A DNA stretch of 64,000 bases, taken from Armigeres subalbatus. Taxonomy: Eukaryota > Arthropoda > Insecta > Diptera > Culicidae. The DNA lies in contig NC_085140.1 in NCBI RefSeq assembly GCF_024139115.2, forward strand, positions 437,061,260-437,125,259. The letters run 5' to 3'. Made by a program: the position numbers and the translations under genes. Positions 45,926 to 56,559 of the stretch are shown piece by piece; positions within the stretch are counted from its first letter, which is position 1, and every line of letters starts with the position of its first letter. A model generated the notes under the pieces. That model did no database searches and was not told where the DNA came from. It saw nothing but the letters and a program-made list of their open reading frames with translations.

Positions 45926-46231
45926 AATTATCCTTTCCTATGATTGTAAATTATTTCTTTAAGCCTATTTTGTTCTTAAAATATAAAAAGATATCAACGA
46001 AACTCAGCCCTTAATTACTCAAATTATTTTACTGTTTAATAATTTTGTATTGATAAACATTATAAATGGTTGAAGTATCGTCATTTGAAAACAGTTTAGC
46101 TGCAATGCTATTCTCTAAAATTGGTACAAATGGATTTTGCTTTTATACTGTATTTATAAAAGTCTTGTAGAGCAAATAAAGGTTTTCAAGACCGTTGTAA
46201 AACCAGAAATGTTACTTGGGATATTTGAGTA

Positions 46232-46525
46232 CTAGTAAGCATCTTTGTCTGTCTTGCTCCGTAAGGTCTTATACACGCCTAAGCCTACAAAAAAAACAAC
46301 TTGTTCATAATCTTCTTGTAAAACATTACAAAACGACACTTTAGTCAAAAAATCATTACTTCTCTGTTTAGCCCAGTTATATAACTCTTCGGCCTTTTTA
46401 ATTGGATGGTCATGTTCAACAGATAAACTTGCGTTTTGAGCCGTTCGTTTTAATTTTCCACCAATCGCATCACATGACGCCTTCCTATGAGAAATGGCAA
46501 AAAAGTGCCATTCAGCATCTATGTT
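46232..46525 (-). pseudogene. Fragment of a transposon-associated conserved protein (AEWHFFA-SH motif)
   Basis: The minus frame reads NIDAEWHFFAISHRKASCDA then IGGKLKRTAQNASL. I recognise the AEWHFFATSHGK-like, D-x-IGG-x-x-KR pattern from repetitive hypothetical proteins found in many invertebrates, probably transposon proteins; their biochemical role is unknown to me. Here His-Arg-Lys replaces the usual HGK and only ~95 codons remain, ending at a stop at 46232. The N-terminal ~32 residues of the same open frame come from the adjacent SINE, so they are not original. Confidence 0.5.
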
Positions 46526-46544
46526 GTATTTAGATTTATAAAAA

Positions 46545-46747
46545 AATAGGATCACCGTCTTCGACCAGAGGTCGCCCAGACTGAACACTTTACATCTAGC
46601 ATGAGACAACGGACAGGACATTTACACAACGCCCAGTGGAACAGTGGAGAACTTTTCCCTTTACGAAAAGTTTTCTCCTTACCGGGGCGGGAATCGAACC
46701 CACAGCACATGCGTCTAAACGATTGACGTCGCTAATCGCACGGCCCG
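46545..46747 (-). mobile_element. tRNA-derived SINE, minus strand
   Basis: The minus strand starts GGGCTTCGGGCCGTGCGATT, with an A-box-like GTGCGATTAGCGACG and a B box GGTTCGATTCC in good register (about 40 bases apart), followed by CGCCCCGGTAAGGAG. The body continues CACTGGGCGTTGTGTAAATG and TCTGGTCGAAGACGG to a T-rich tail near 46545. It differs from the SINE at 34113, so it is a second SINE family. Not a functional tRNA: no cloverleaf closes. Confidence 0.75.
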
Positions 46748-46788
46748 AAGCCCACAATATATTTACAAGAACAAGATTTTTTTTCGAT

Positions 46789-46862
46789 AGTTAAGACTAT
46801 AAAAACGTTTAGATGGCGTAAAATCAAAGAGCAGATTTTTTCGCACTGAGTGTAGGACAACA
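46789..46862 (+). repeat. Dispersed repeat, second copy of 5365-5432
   Basis: GACTATAAAAACG, AAATCAAAGAGCAGATTTTT and GTGTAGGACAAC match the copy between the 5.3-kb minisatellite and its flanking array. Confidence 0.7.
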
Positions 46863-47529
46863 CTGGGGAGAGAGTGCTGTTACAATATACCAATGGGTTT
46901 AATAATTTCAAAGCGGTAATGTTTTCCGGTGAAATGTTGAATTTAATTATTTCGGCTCCGTTATGCTTCTCCGTATTTAAGCCTTTGAAATTAGGTTTAA
47001 AATAAAATATCACGAATAACATTCATTGATTCATGAAGAATGGTTTGAAGATGATAAAAGGATTAACTCGAGAGTGACTCGTGGCTGGCGTTTGGTATTT
47101 GATTACATTGTAGGTTCCATTTGGAAAAGTAAAAAAAGGTATTCGGAAATGAAACTTAAGAAGCTATATTTTAACCTAGTTGTTATTTTGGCGATGCTCA
47201 TTTTTGTGTGATAATATTGTTGTACCTAACACGCCGTGATAAGTTTGCGTCATTTTCAAAGGAATATTTTTAAGGACGTGTATCACCAATTCAACATTTT
47301 CATGAAAAAAAAAACTACCAAATTGTTTACTGAAATCCGAAAACAATTGCCTTAGTTTTGATTATTTTTAATGAAAGTCTAAACTTGACGGTCATAAAAT
47401 CACCTTTGGGGGCTTTGCGCGACCTATAAGCTTCAATATTTTGGCCTCAAACTTGAGGCTAAAATTTTTTTCCACAAAAAATCGTTTAAGCACATGTATT
47501 CCAGGTTTCGGAAACATTAAACAAATAAG
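46863..47529. other. Intron, no gene recognised
   Basis: AT-rich; small open frames without motifs. Confidence 0.4.
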
Positions 47530-48000
47530 CTACATTCTCTCAATGATCGGCCACCACCCGATCATGCGCCTTTGCATATTGTCCATCACTATGAAAGCTG
47601 TTCCCAGCTAAACGTTCGGACAATTGAACCCTTCAAACAAACCTCCTGCAGCGTCACGATGCCGAGTTCAAGTTCCTTGAGCATATCGGCGAGTATGCGG
47701 TGTGCTCTCGATGAAGTTGAGAGATTTGCAGTTCCACGAACCGAGTTTCCAATCACTACTCCCTTTTCGACGCTGTAGACTTCACGGATTTTTTCGGTCC
47801 GTATTTTCTCGCTGATTATTCTTTGCTTGTTTATTTTTAAAGCCGGCTTGTAGGGCCTGACACCAACCCCCTAAGTTTCCGGTGGACCATGGTGCACAAT
47901 TTTGCTTAGAGGCCCTCGCTGGCAGTCGGACAATGATCAGTCGCCCCATGGGAAACAAACGCTGTTGTGAGCCGCTCCTAATATGGAGAACAGACGCTCG
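47530..48000 (-). mobile_element. 5' fragment of an RTE-type retrotransposon
   Basis: The minus strand matches the first ~700 bases of the RTE copy at 51272-54379 (GGACCATGGTGCACAATTT region, AAACTCGGTTCGTGGAACTG, CTGCAGGAGGTTTGTTTG, GGGAACAGCTTTCATAGTGA), with an internal deletion. It stops just after the GATCGGGTGGTGGCCGATCA word. It codes for the start of the endonuclease domain only. Confidence 0.8.
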
Positions 48001-48007
48001 GGGACGG

Positions 48008-48140
48008 GGCCCTTCTTAGCCGTGCGGTAAGATGCGCGCCTACAAAGCAAGACCATGCTGAGGGTGGCTGGGTTCGGAAAGTATTATCGTGTTAGCTTCA
48101 TGATGTACGAATGCAGAAATGGTAACTTGGACCAGCAAGC
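48008..48140 (+). mobile_element. SINE fragment, plus strand
   Basis: TTAGCCGTGCGGTAAGATGC, CTACAAAGCAAGACCATGCT and GAGGGTGGCTGGGTTCG match 34122-34190. After an internal deletion, AAGTATTATCGTGTTAGC to AATGGTAACTTGG match the body. Confidence 0.75.
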
Positions 48141-48955
48141 AAAGACGAAGGGAAGGGAAGCAAAGACGAACACGCAACACGTAGTAGACCTATTTTGACA
48201 CTTGGATATACTCCTGGGATGGACGACCGGACACTTTTCATTTTGTTCAAAAATTATCCGATTGATGTATGATTTCTTTGGACTATCTTCCACGGGGTCC
48301 CTGTGTTGTTGTAATCGATCAGTTTCGGCCTTGCGGCAACAATGCACTTATTTTTTATTTGGCCTCGGCATTTTTGCGATTGAAAACGCCGGAGAAATCC
48401 CTTACGTAATAAATGTTGATTGCTGTCGTAGCCCTCTTCTCTGTTCACCTTCAGTAAGCGTACGCAAATTTACTGCCGCTTCGTGGCTTGGGCAGCTTGT
48501 TGTGAATAAACGAAATAGATTTGCAAAATTATAAGCTTTTTGGTGAAGAACAAATCAAAATAAATAACTTCGAAATTTACTTCATCGCATTTCAACTGGA
48601 TAATAAAGTTTCTATTTAATGCCATATTAACTTTAATCTGCTTATTTACAATCCTGCAGTTTCCGTATTATTTACAAAATTTTAACTAAATGCTAATAAT
48701 GTGACAAAACGACAAAAATTAAAGCCATCGTGGCCCGACATCATATGAATGTTTACAACAAAAGTTAGTTGAAGAAGTTCATCGGTAATATCTCCCAATA
48801 GAGTGCAGTACTGCAGTAAATGCATTCTCGCAAACATTAGCCCGTTATCTTGAGGTTAACCGAAAAACTATCTAAGAAAACTATCCCCAACAAAGGAGGA
48901 AAAGCACCAGATAGCACACCCTGAAGAAAAAGTTTGATCCAGTCGGCAAACTCAC
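48141..48955. other. Intron, no gene recognised
   Basis: Downstream (gene-sense) flank of the NOS exon at 48956-49100, including donor GTGAGT at 48955-48950. Confidence 0.4.
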
Positions 48956-49100
48956 CTGTGCATTGAATGCATGTCCGAGCAGTTCCACCAGTTGCTTTGC
49001 ATACTGTTCCGAGCGTCCGGTTTCGGTTGCATAGAGGACCGTTGCCTTGATCCGTCGTGATAGCGCCCGTCCGAACAATTTCGATGTAAATTTGACGGCC
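48956..49100 (-). CDS. NOS: Nitric oxide synthase, exon joining the CaM linker to the FMN domain (48 codons)
   Basis: The exon begins with one base that completes a codon from the previous exon, then encodes [34 protein letters not shown] and [24 protein letters not shown] is the C-terminal side of the calmodulin-binding linker between oxygenase and reductase halves. ATETGRSEQ is the FMN phosphate-binding loop. Acceptor CCCCAACAG precedes 49100; donor GTGAGT follows 48956, on a codon boundary. It joins in frame to the 41885 exon. The preceding exon, which should carry the basic calmodulin-binding helix, was not found in 49101-64000. Confidence 0.96.
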
Positions 49101-49966
49101 CTGTTGGGGAGGCGAAACCGGAATCGGAAAGAGAAGAACAGAAGGAGGATGTAAATTTACTTGGGTGTAGAGTTTTTGTGTGGGATGTAACGGCTTGTAG
49201 AGACCGAAGGGATGCTTGTTAGCCGTGTATGCTTGTTCGTGAATGGGACGATGCTAAAATTGGAATAAGGAACTCGCTACCGTAGTTGGTTAGTTTGCAT
49301 GAATATGTGATAAAGAGTAGACAGGTGTAACCGTCCGCATTGCTTACATATTGAAATATGGATTGTCTAACACAAGTAGACCACTAATCCAATTCATAAC
49401 ATTTGAGACCTTTTCTAATCATTGTTGTTATTTCTGGAGGTGTACAAAAATATAAATAAAGAGAAACAGTGAAAATCTTTTCAAATTTGTTGCATAGCTC
49501 TTAGAAATGTTGGTAACCACATGTGTTCGACGAGACAGTTTTTGCTGAAACGCGGGGAATAAGTTGTTGATGCTAGTTAACAAATACCTATAAAATATTG
49601 AAATAGTTGTACGAATCTGTTAAGAATGTTACATGGCTGTACGAATCTGTTAAGGTGGTTATATAACAAAGCCACAAATCGGCCATCTTGGAAACCACGT
49701 GCTTTTCCTAGTGTTTTTTCAAGAGCACGAATTGAGAGAACAACAACGCCCATGGGGATGAAACATCCGTAGATCGTTTGCTTACTCATGCTGAACAATC
49801 GACTTTAATTTCAGCATTGTACGACAATAATTACGCTAGATTTGAACTTTTAATAATAAGAGTAGAAAACCGTATGGTGAATTCGAAATTCACCACATGG
49901 TTTGATTGTATAATCACCTTAAGAATTATGAAACTGTTATTTCGAAATTCAACAATTTGAGGTGTA
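49101..49966. other. Intron, no gene recognised
   Basis: Upstream flank of the NOS exon. Contains short repeats TTGTACGAATCTGTTAAG near 49605 and 49634. No gene. Confidence 0.4.
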
Positions 49967-50214
49967 GGGGAAGGTGGGTAGACTTGATCCCCGGGAGACT
50001 TGATCACCCCATGTTTTATCGAGAACTAAAGTAGTTTTGTTCTAGCGTATTTTTTAGTAAAGATCCTCTAGACAAATGACCTTTATGTGGTGATTGATTT
50101 TTTGGATTGACAACCGTATATATTCTGCAGAGCGGTTTGTATGTTTTGACCTTCCTAAAGATTTTTTTATTGGCCACGCAAAATTTGAAAAACTTTTCAT
50201 AACAATGACCGATA

Positions 50215-50909
50215 GGGTGGCTCAAATTAGTATGGGAAAAACTTTTTTCAATTTTTTTGATGGGCCGCCCTCTTATTCGGTTCTGATGCCCTGATGCTCT
50301 GGACAAAATTTCAGCCAAATCGGTCAACGTTTGGGCGGTGCTAAACTCGTTGGAAGTTTATATGCAAAAATATATGTAGAAACATCCAAAAACAGTGATT
50401 TTCAGTTGGACGGCACAACTTACGAAGAAGAACTATGATACTCATTCAGATCTTGAAGAATTTAATGCAGAATGTTATGCAGAAAACCGCGAGAAGATTA
50501 GAGTTTGCCCGGCTAAGTTATTAGCATTTCTCTGGATTGGGGTTTGAGCAAATTTCGTTTCTTTTACCTTTGAAAAGAAATAAATTCACCCCTACAACAC
50601 TGCAGTGAAATGCTAATATCTTTGCCTAATAAACTCTAATCTTCTCGCGGTTTTCAGCATAACATTCTGTATTTAATTCTACAAGAACACTCTCATTGTT
50701 CTTGATCGTAAATTGTGTCGTTCAACTGTAAATCACTGTTTTTGGATGTTTCTGCATACATTTTTGCATATAAACTTCCAACGAGTTTAGCACCGCCCAA
50801 ACGTTGACCGATTTGGCTGAAATTTTGTCCAGAGCATCAGGGCATCAAATAGAACCGAATAAGAGGGCGGCCCATCAAAAAATTTGGAAAAGTGTTTTTT
50901 GAGCCACCC
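50215..50909. mobile_element. TA-flanked palindromic element, 695 bp
   Basis: TA at 50213-50214 and 50910-50911. Ends GGGTGGCTCAAA and TTTTGAGCCACCC. Almost the entire element folds on itself: GATGGGCCGCCCTCTTATTC near 50259 returns as GAATAAGAGGGCGGCCCATC near 50857, and the words around AACGAGTTTAGCACCGCCC (inverted at 50335) match too. The fold centre is near 50560. Confidence 0.85.
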
Positions 50910-51271
50910 TAATGACCAAAGTCTTTCGTTTTTTCACAGCAACAAGCCATAAATATGCTTATTGATCTGTACTGATGAAAATGTCAACATTTCATCAAAG
51001 TTTTAGGATATTTGGATTTGAAGTTATTGCCTCAATATGGGGACACTTGATCCCCCGTTAGTCACCGATACAAAAATTTGGGGAAAAAATTCAAAAACAT
51101 TTAAATCTGTTCTTAGTCTTCTAATTATTTGTAGATTTGGCGGATTTGATGAAGGGTTGGCAGGAAAAATGATTTATTGGGTAGATCTCATAGAAAGGGG
51201 ATCAAGTCTCCTCAAATTTAAAAATTGCATGTGCTGTCGAATTCAATAACAAAAATCGTTCATGTATACGC

Positions 51272-54200
51272 GTATGGCACGGCAAATGCTGGGTAAAGCG
51301 TACCATTGGTACTTCGCGTACCTGAAGGAATAAAATAGACCCCATCTCGTGGTCCTTAGCCTCGTACCCAGCAACTCCTATCCCTACCTCCCCGCGGTGC
51401 TGGCCGGGATACGAGCAACCTTAGGGAAGATCGGGTAATCAACCCCGGTGGGAACTATGGTCGTATGCTGACAGGGAAGGGGGGGTTTGCTCCTCTCCGG
51501 AGGTGCAAATCTTATTGAGCGTCTGTTCTCCATGTCAGGATCGGCTCACAACAGCGTCTGTTCTCCATGTTAGGGGCGGCTGATCATCGTCCGAGTGCCA
51601 GCGAGGGACTCTAAGTGAAACTGTGCACCATGGTCCACCGGAAATAAGGAGGAATGGTCCTCCGGAAATTTAGGGGTTTGGTGTCAGGCCCTGCAAAGCC
51701 AGCCTTTAAAAATCATAAGCAACGAACAATCAACAAGAGAGTACGGACCGGAACCATCGGCGAAGACCACTGCGACGAAAAGGGACTAGCGATTGGAAAC
51801 TCGGTTCGTGGAACTGCAAATCTCTCAACTTCATCGGGAGCACACGCATACTCGCCGATGTGCTCAAGAACCGTGGATTCGGCATCGTAGCGCTGCAGGA
51901 GGTTTGTTGGAAAAGATCAATGGTGCGAACGTTTAGAGGTAATCATACCATCTACCAGAGCTGCGGCAACACACACGAGCTGGGAACAGCTTTCATAGTG
52001 ATGGGCGATATGCAAAGGCGCGTGATCGGGTGGTGGCCGATCAATGAAAGAATGTGCGAAAGAATGTGGACGGCACTTCTCCGACATTATCGACGTCAGG
52101 ACATATCGTGGCGCTAACATCGACTCTGACCACTATCTGGTGATGGTTAAACTTTGCCCAAAACCATCCGTCATCAACAATGTTCGGTACCGACGACCGC
52201 CGCGGTACGACCTAGAGCGACTGAAGCAACCTGATGTCGCCACTGCATACGCGCAGCATCTCGAGGCAGCGTTGCCGGAAGAGGGTGAGCTCGATGGGGC
52301 CCCTCTTGAGGACTGCTGGAGTACAGTTAAAGCAGCCATTAACGACGCAGCGGAGAACAACGTCGGGTATATGGGTCGAAGTCGACGGAACGATTGGTTC
52401 GACGAAGAGTGCAGACAGATTCTGGAGGAGAAGGACGCAGCGCGGCCGGTCGCGCTGCAGCAAGGTACCCGGCAGAACGTGGAACGTTATAGACGGAAGC
52501 GGAGACAGCAGACCCGCCTTTTTCTGGAGAAGAAACGCGGCCTGGAAGAAGCGGAGTGCGAGGAGATGGAACAGCTGAGTCGTTCTCAAGATACACGCAA
52601 GTTCTATCAGAAGCTCAACGCATCCCGCAAAGGCTTCGTGCCGCGAGCCGAAATATGCCGGGATAAGGATGGGAGCATCTTGACGGACGAACGTGTGGTG
52701 ATCGAAAGGTGGAAGCAGCACTACGAGGAACATCTGAATGGCGCTGAGAGTACAGGCAGTGAAAGTCAAGGCAGCGGAGGAGATGACTACGTCAGTTCAG
52801 CGGACGATGGAAGCCAACCAGCCCCCACCTTGAGGGAAGTTAAGGATGCCATTCAACAGCTAAAGACCAACAAAGCCGCTGGTAAGGATGGTATCGGAGC
52901 TGAGCTCATCAAGATGGGCCCGGAAAAGCTGGCCACTTGCCTGCACAAACTGATAGTCAGAATCTGGGAAACCGAACAGCTACCGGAGGAGTGGAAGGAA
53001 AGGGTTATATGCCCCATCTACAAGAAAGGCGACAAACTGGAGTGTGAGAACTTTCGAGCGATCACCATCCTTAATGCCGCCTACAAAGTGATATCCCAGA
53101 TCATCTTCCGTCGTCTGTCACCATTAGTGAACGAGTTCGTAGGAAGTTATCAAGCCGGCTTCGTTGACGGCCGCTCGACAACGGACTAGATATTTACTGT
53201 ACGGCAAATCCTTCGAAAATGCCGTGAATACCAGGTCCCAACGCACCATCTGTTCGTTGATTTCAAGGCGGCATACGACAGTATAGACCGCGTAGAGCTA
53301 TGGAAAATTATGGACGAGAACAGCTTCCCTGGGAAGCTTACCAGACTGATCAAAGCAACGGTGGATGGTGTGCAAAACTGTGTGAAGATTTCGGGCGAAC
53401 ACTCCAGTTCGTTCGAATCGCGCCGGGGACTAAGACAAGGTGATGGACTTTCGTGCCTGTTGTTCAACATTGCGCTAGAAGGTGTCATGCGGAGAGCCGG
53501 GTGTAACAGCCGGGGTACGATTTTCAACAGATCCAGTCAATTTATTTGCTTCGCGGATGACATGGACATTGTCGGCCGAACATTTGCAAAGGTGGGAGAA
53601 CTGTACACCCGCCTGAAACGTGAAGCAACAAAAGTTGGACTGGTGGTGAATGCGTCAAAGACAAAGTACATGCTTGTGGGCGGAACCGAGCGCGACAGGG
53701 CCCGCCTGGGAAGCAGTGTTACGATAGACGGGGATACCTTCGAGGTGGTCGAGGAATTCGTCTACCTCGGATCCTTGCTAACGGCTGACAACAACGTTAG
53801 TCGTGAAGTACGAAGGCGCATCATCTTTGGAAGTCGGGCCTACTACGGGCTCCAGAAGAAACTGCGGTCGAAAAAGATTCGCCACCGCACCAAATGTGTC
53901 ATGTACAAGACGCTTATAAGACCGGTTGTCCTCTACGGACATGAAACATGGACAATGCTCGAGGAGGACTTGCAAGCACTCGGAGTATTCGAGAGACGGG
54001 TGCTTAGGACCATCTTTGGCGGTGTGCAAGAAGACGGTGTGTGGCGGCGAAGAATGAACCATGAGCTCGCCCAACTCTACGGCGAACCCAGTATCCAGAA
54101 GGTAGCTAAAGCCGGAAGGGTACGATGGGCAGGACATGTTGCAAGAATGCCGGACAGCAACCCTGCAAAGATGGTGTTCGCTTCCGATCCGGCAGGTACG

Positions 54201-54379
54201 AGACGGCGTGGAGCGCAGCGAGCGAGATGGGCAGACCAGGTGCAGAACGACTTGGCGAGCGTGGGGCGTATCCGAGGATGGAGAGATGCGGCCTCGAACC
54301 GTGCATTGTGGCGTCAAATTGTTGATTCAGTGTTATCTGTTTAGATGTTAACTAAATAAATGAATAAATGAATGAATGA
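51272..54379 (+). mobile_element. RTE-clade non-LTR retrotransposon (JAM1-like), 3108 bp
   Basis: 10-bp direct repeats ATGTATACGC lie at 51262-51271 and 54380-54389. The 5' part to ~51780 is non-coding leader. The 3' end after the stop at 54342-54344 is a very short UTR followed by AAATAAATGAATAAATGAAT and further TGAA copies, typical of RTE elements with short tandem tails. One ORF (endonuclease plus reverse transcriptase) follows RTE order but is broken (next entry). The JAM1 label is an inference from clade and host type. Confidence 0.85.
51780..54344 (+). pseudogene. RTE endonuclease-reverse transcriptase, broken
   Basis: The N-terminal endonuclease is readable to ~52045 (FGIVALQEVCWKRSMVRTF, GTAFIVMGDMQRRVIGWWP). 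Then about 100 codons present in the intact copy at 61-64 kb are missing, including the GDMN catalytic segment, and sense resumes in another frame at HFSDIIDVRTYRGANIDSDH. The RT domain follows: ICPIYKKGDKLECENFRAIT, then an in-frame TAG at 53187-53189 where the other copy has Gln (STTD-stop), then FVDFKAAYDSIDRVELW, GLRQGDGLSCLLFNIALEG, CFADDMDIVGR with the catalytic ADD, and the C-terminal VLYGHETWTML. Deletion, frame break and stop make it non-functional. Confidence 0.88.
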
Positions 54380-54714
54380 ATGTATACGCACAGCAATTCG
54401 ACAATTCTGCGTATTTTGAAGGGAAAATATTTAAAAAATCTGAGGGCACCTTTCTAATTTTATCAAAGCAAGTTCTTGGGGAGGGATCAATTTCCCCCGA
54501 ATATTTTCAAAGTCGATTTTTGACAGCACTCCAAAAAATCGATTGTGTATCAATAACAACAATAATTTAAGGACTGTCATACATCAGTAAAGTTAAATAC
54601 TATATTTCATAGAGAGTCTGTGTGGAAATCGCGTATGTTTATTTATTTTTGGTTGTGATACATCGGAAATCAGAAAAGGGGATCAAGTCTACCCAGTCTC
54701 CCCTACTGTTGGGT

Positions 54715-54912
54715 CTACTGTTGGCTTTGTGGGTAGAGACGTTGGATTACCAATCAAGATCAATTGCATATACAGGATACATACTCATGCAATAGCGGCC
54801 TTTAGAAGCTTTCAATTAATAACTGTGAAAATGCTAATAGAAAATTAAGTTTAGAATCAGGCCAAGTTCCAGTTCGAATGTTGAGCCACTGAAGAAGAAG
54901 AAGAGAAATAAT
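54715..54912 (+). mobile_element. SINE 3' part with GAA tail
   Basis: TCAATTAATAACTGTGAAAA, GCCAAGTTCCAGTTCGAATG and TTGAGCCACTGAAGAAGAAG. The same 3' body recurs at 59935-60088. It is related in layout to the SINE at 34113 but with a different tail sequence. Confidence 0.65.
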
Positions 54913-56555
54913 AGCCAAATTAAAATTGAGTCCTATGAGCACGAATGAAAAACAATCTCATTAAAACTCGTGTTTCTGTTTATGTAATCCATTTTATCAC
55001 TTGATCACCATGATTGGATTCTCGCCAAGGTAGTCAATAAAATCAAATCAAAATCGACATTTACACCAATCACTGTCACCGACTGTCATCAGCCATGGAT
55101 GTATGAAATTAGATTTGCGTGCAAAGAACGTCTGCTCGCACGGAACGCCGGCTGTCCTCAAAGAGTGAGTGTCAAAAAGCACGGGATGCTGCGAAACATA
55201 TTGGGAAGGAAATTGTCTGTTAAACGAGATTGAACGACCTTGTCGATGGGTTTGTGTGCCTTTTGACTGTCTGCAGTGATTCAACGTGAGGAAAACGCCG
55301 ATAGGATTTGTTCCACACAGGAGACGGAATGACAGTTTTGTGAATGGAATTTCCTCCACCGCAACTGCTCTGTTTGGCTCGTTCTTGTAGCGCCGCATAC
55401 AGACACAAGTGGTCCACGCGTGCCCGATCCTGGCAGCTATTTTCCTAGAAATATGCTTCCCTGGCAAATACGTACAGCAGAAGTGTTCCGCCACCCGCGG
55501 TGATGATGGACGACGGAAAGAACATACTTGATTGCATCCGTGAAACTTTTTCCGGTTATGCTTCCGAAACGATAATGGTGATGGCGATACGAGTCGAGGA
55601 TATGGAGATGTGACGACACGATGCGAGACTAAGCGTAAGTGATAGTGACACGTTCCGGATGCTGGTGTCCGAATGAGAGTGTTGATGGTGGGAAATGCGA
55701 CATTAACCCGCGAGCTGCTTTCCGTGATAAACATGGGTTTCATGAAAGCTAAGAATGGATAGAAACCGAGTAATATTCATGTATGCAATTAGTTACAAAA
55801 CACGAGCTGTTTTCATCTTTTCTGACTATGGGGTTCACGTTACGAATTGTGTTCAAAGATGGATGGAAACATGGCGTGATTCATTATAAAACGCTAGAAA
55901 AAAGACGATTTTTTTTCTTTTAAAGGTAAAGCTTAAAGCACATATAAAGGTATATACGTAGACGAAGAATCAGAAAGAATAAATTTTGGCTGTTACGCCC
56001 TTTTCAAATGTTGGTATAGATGTGGACGAAGAACCAGAAAATTTTTTTTTTGGCTGTTACGCCCTTTTCAAATGTTGGTCTAGAAAGACAAGCCTTCCGG
56101 AATCCAAAACTAAACGCATGCTGCGACGCCGCAAAACTGGAATAATAAAAACAATACTTGGCATGGCTACCGTTTTCAATGGGGTGTCCTTCGAAAAATA
56201 CATTACGTCAAAGTTGACTATGTTGAACCCCTTCCTAACGTTTTGACGTAAAGTCTGTTTAGGAAGAAGACTCGGAAACAGGGTGTAAAACGATAATTTC
56301 CAAAAATTAAAGTTTCACGAAATTAGGCTTGATTTTGTCGTTAGCGAAGAATCAACAGCATCAGAGACGATCATCGGCGGAAGTGGCAACAGTTTCATAT
56401 CAACGGCGTCCAAAGCAGTGACACCCCATCCATCGTAGGGGTGTGGCGCATTCGAGTGGTTACCGTTAATTAGACATATTATAGAATATAAATCGGTTTG
56501 TTTTAGAACCACCAGTTTATTCGGAAGAAAGTTAAGTTAAGAGGATTTTTCCAAT
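54913..56555. other. Intron, no gene recognised; includes a short tandem duplication
   Basis: A minus-strand open frame of 231 codons at 55048-55743 has no recognised domain and irregular composition, so it is not called. Around 55965-56085 a ~57-60-bp piece (GACGAAGAA-CAGAAA, TTGGCTGTTACGCCC, TTTTCAAATGTTGGT) is present twice in tandem. Confidence 0.45.
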
Positions 56556-56559
56556 ATGG

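Larger units (their letters stand above)
49967..54703. mobile_element. TA-flanked element, AGACTTGATCCCC word, holding two later insertions
   Basis: TA at 49965-49966 and 54704-54705. Left end GGGGAAGGTGGGTAGACTTG, right end CAAGTCTACCCAGTCTCCCC. The word GACTTGATCCCC repeats near 49981 and 49998, and related words (ACTTGATCCCCC near 51047, GGGGATCAAGTCT near 51198, GGGATCAATTTCCCC near 54483) occur inside. Nested within it are a 695-bp palindromic element and a 3.1-kb RTE copy. Without them about 0.9 kb remains, with no coding sense. Confidence 0.75.

Noticed and set aside
46680..46747. tRNA gene
   Set aside because: A and B boxes are present but no cloverleaf or acceptor stem closes, and the sequence continues into a SINE body.
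52212..52769. Minus-strand open frame of 185 codons
   Set aside because: Antisense shadow of the RTE coding region.
55048..55743. Minus-strand open frame of 231 codons
   Set aside because: No recognised domain, irregular Cys/Arg/His-rich composition, no splice or promoter support; could be chance or an unknown retroelement piece.
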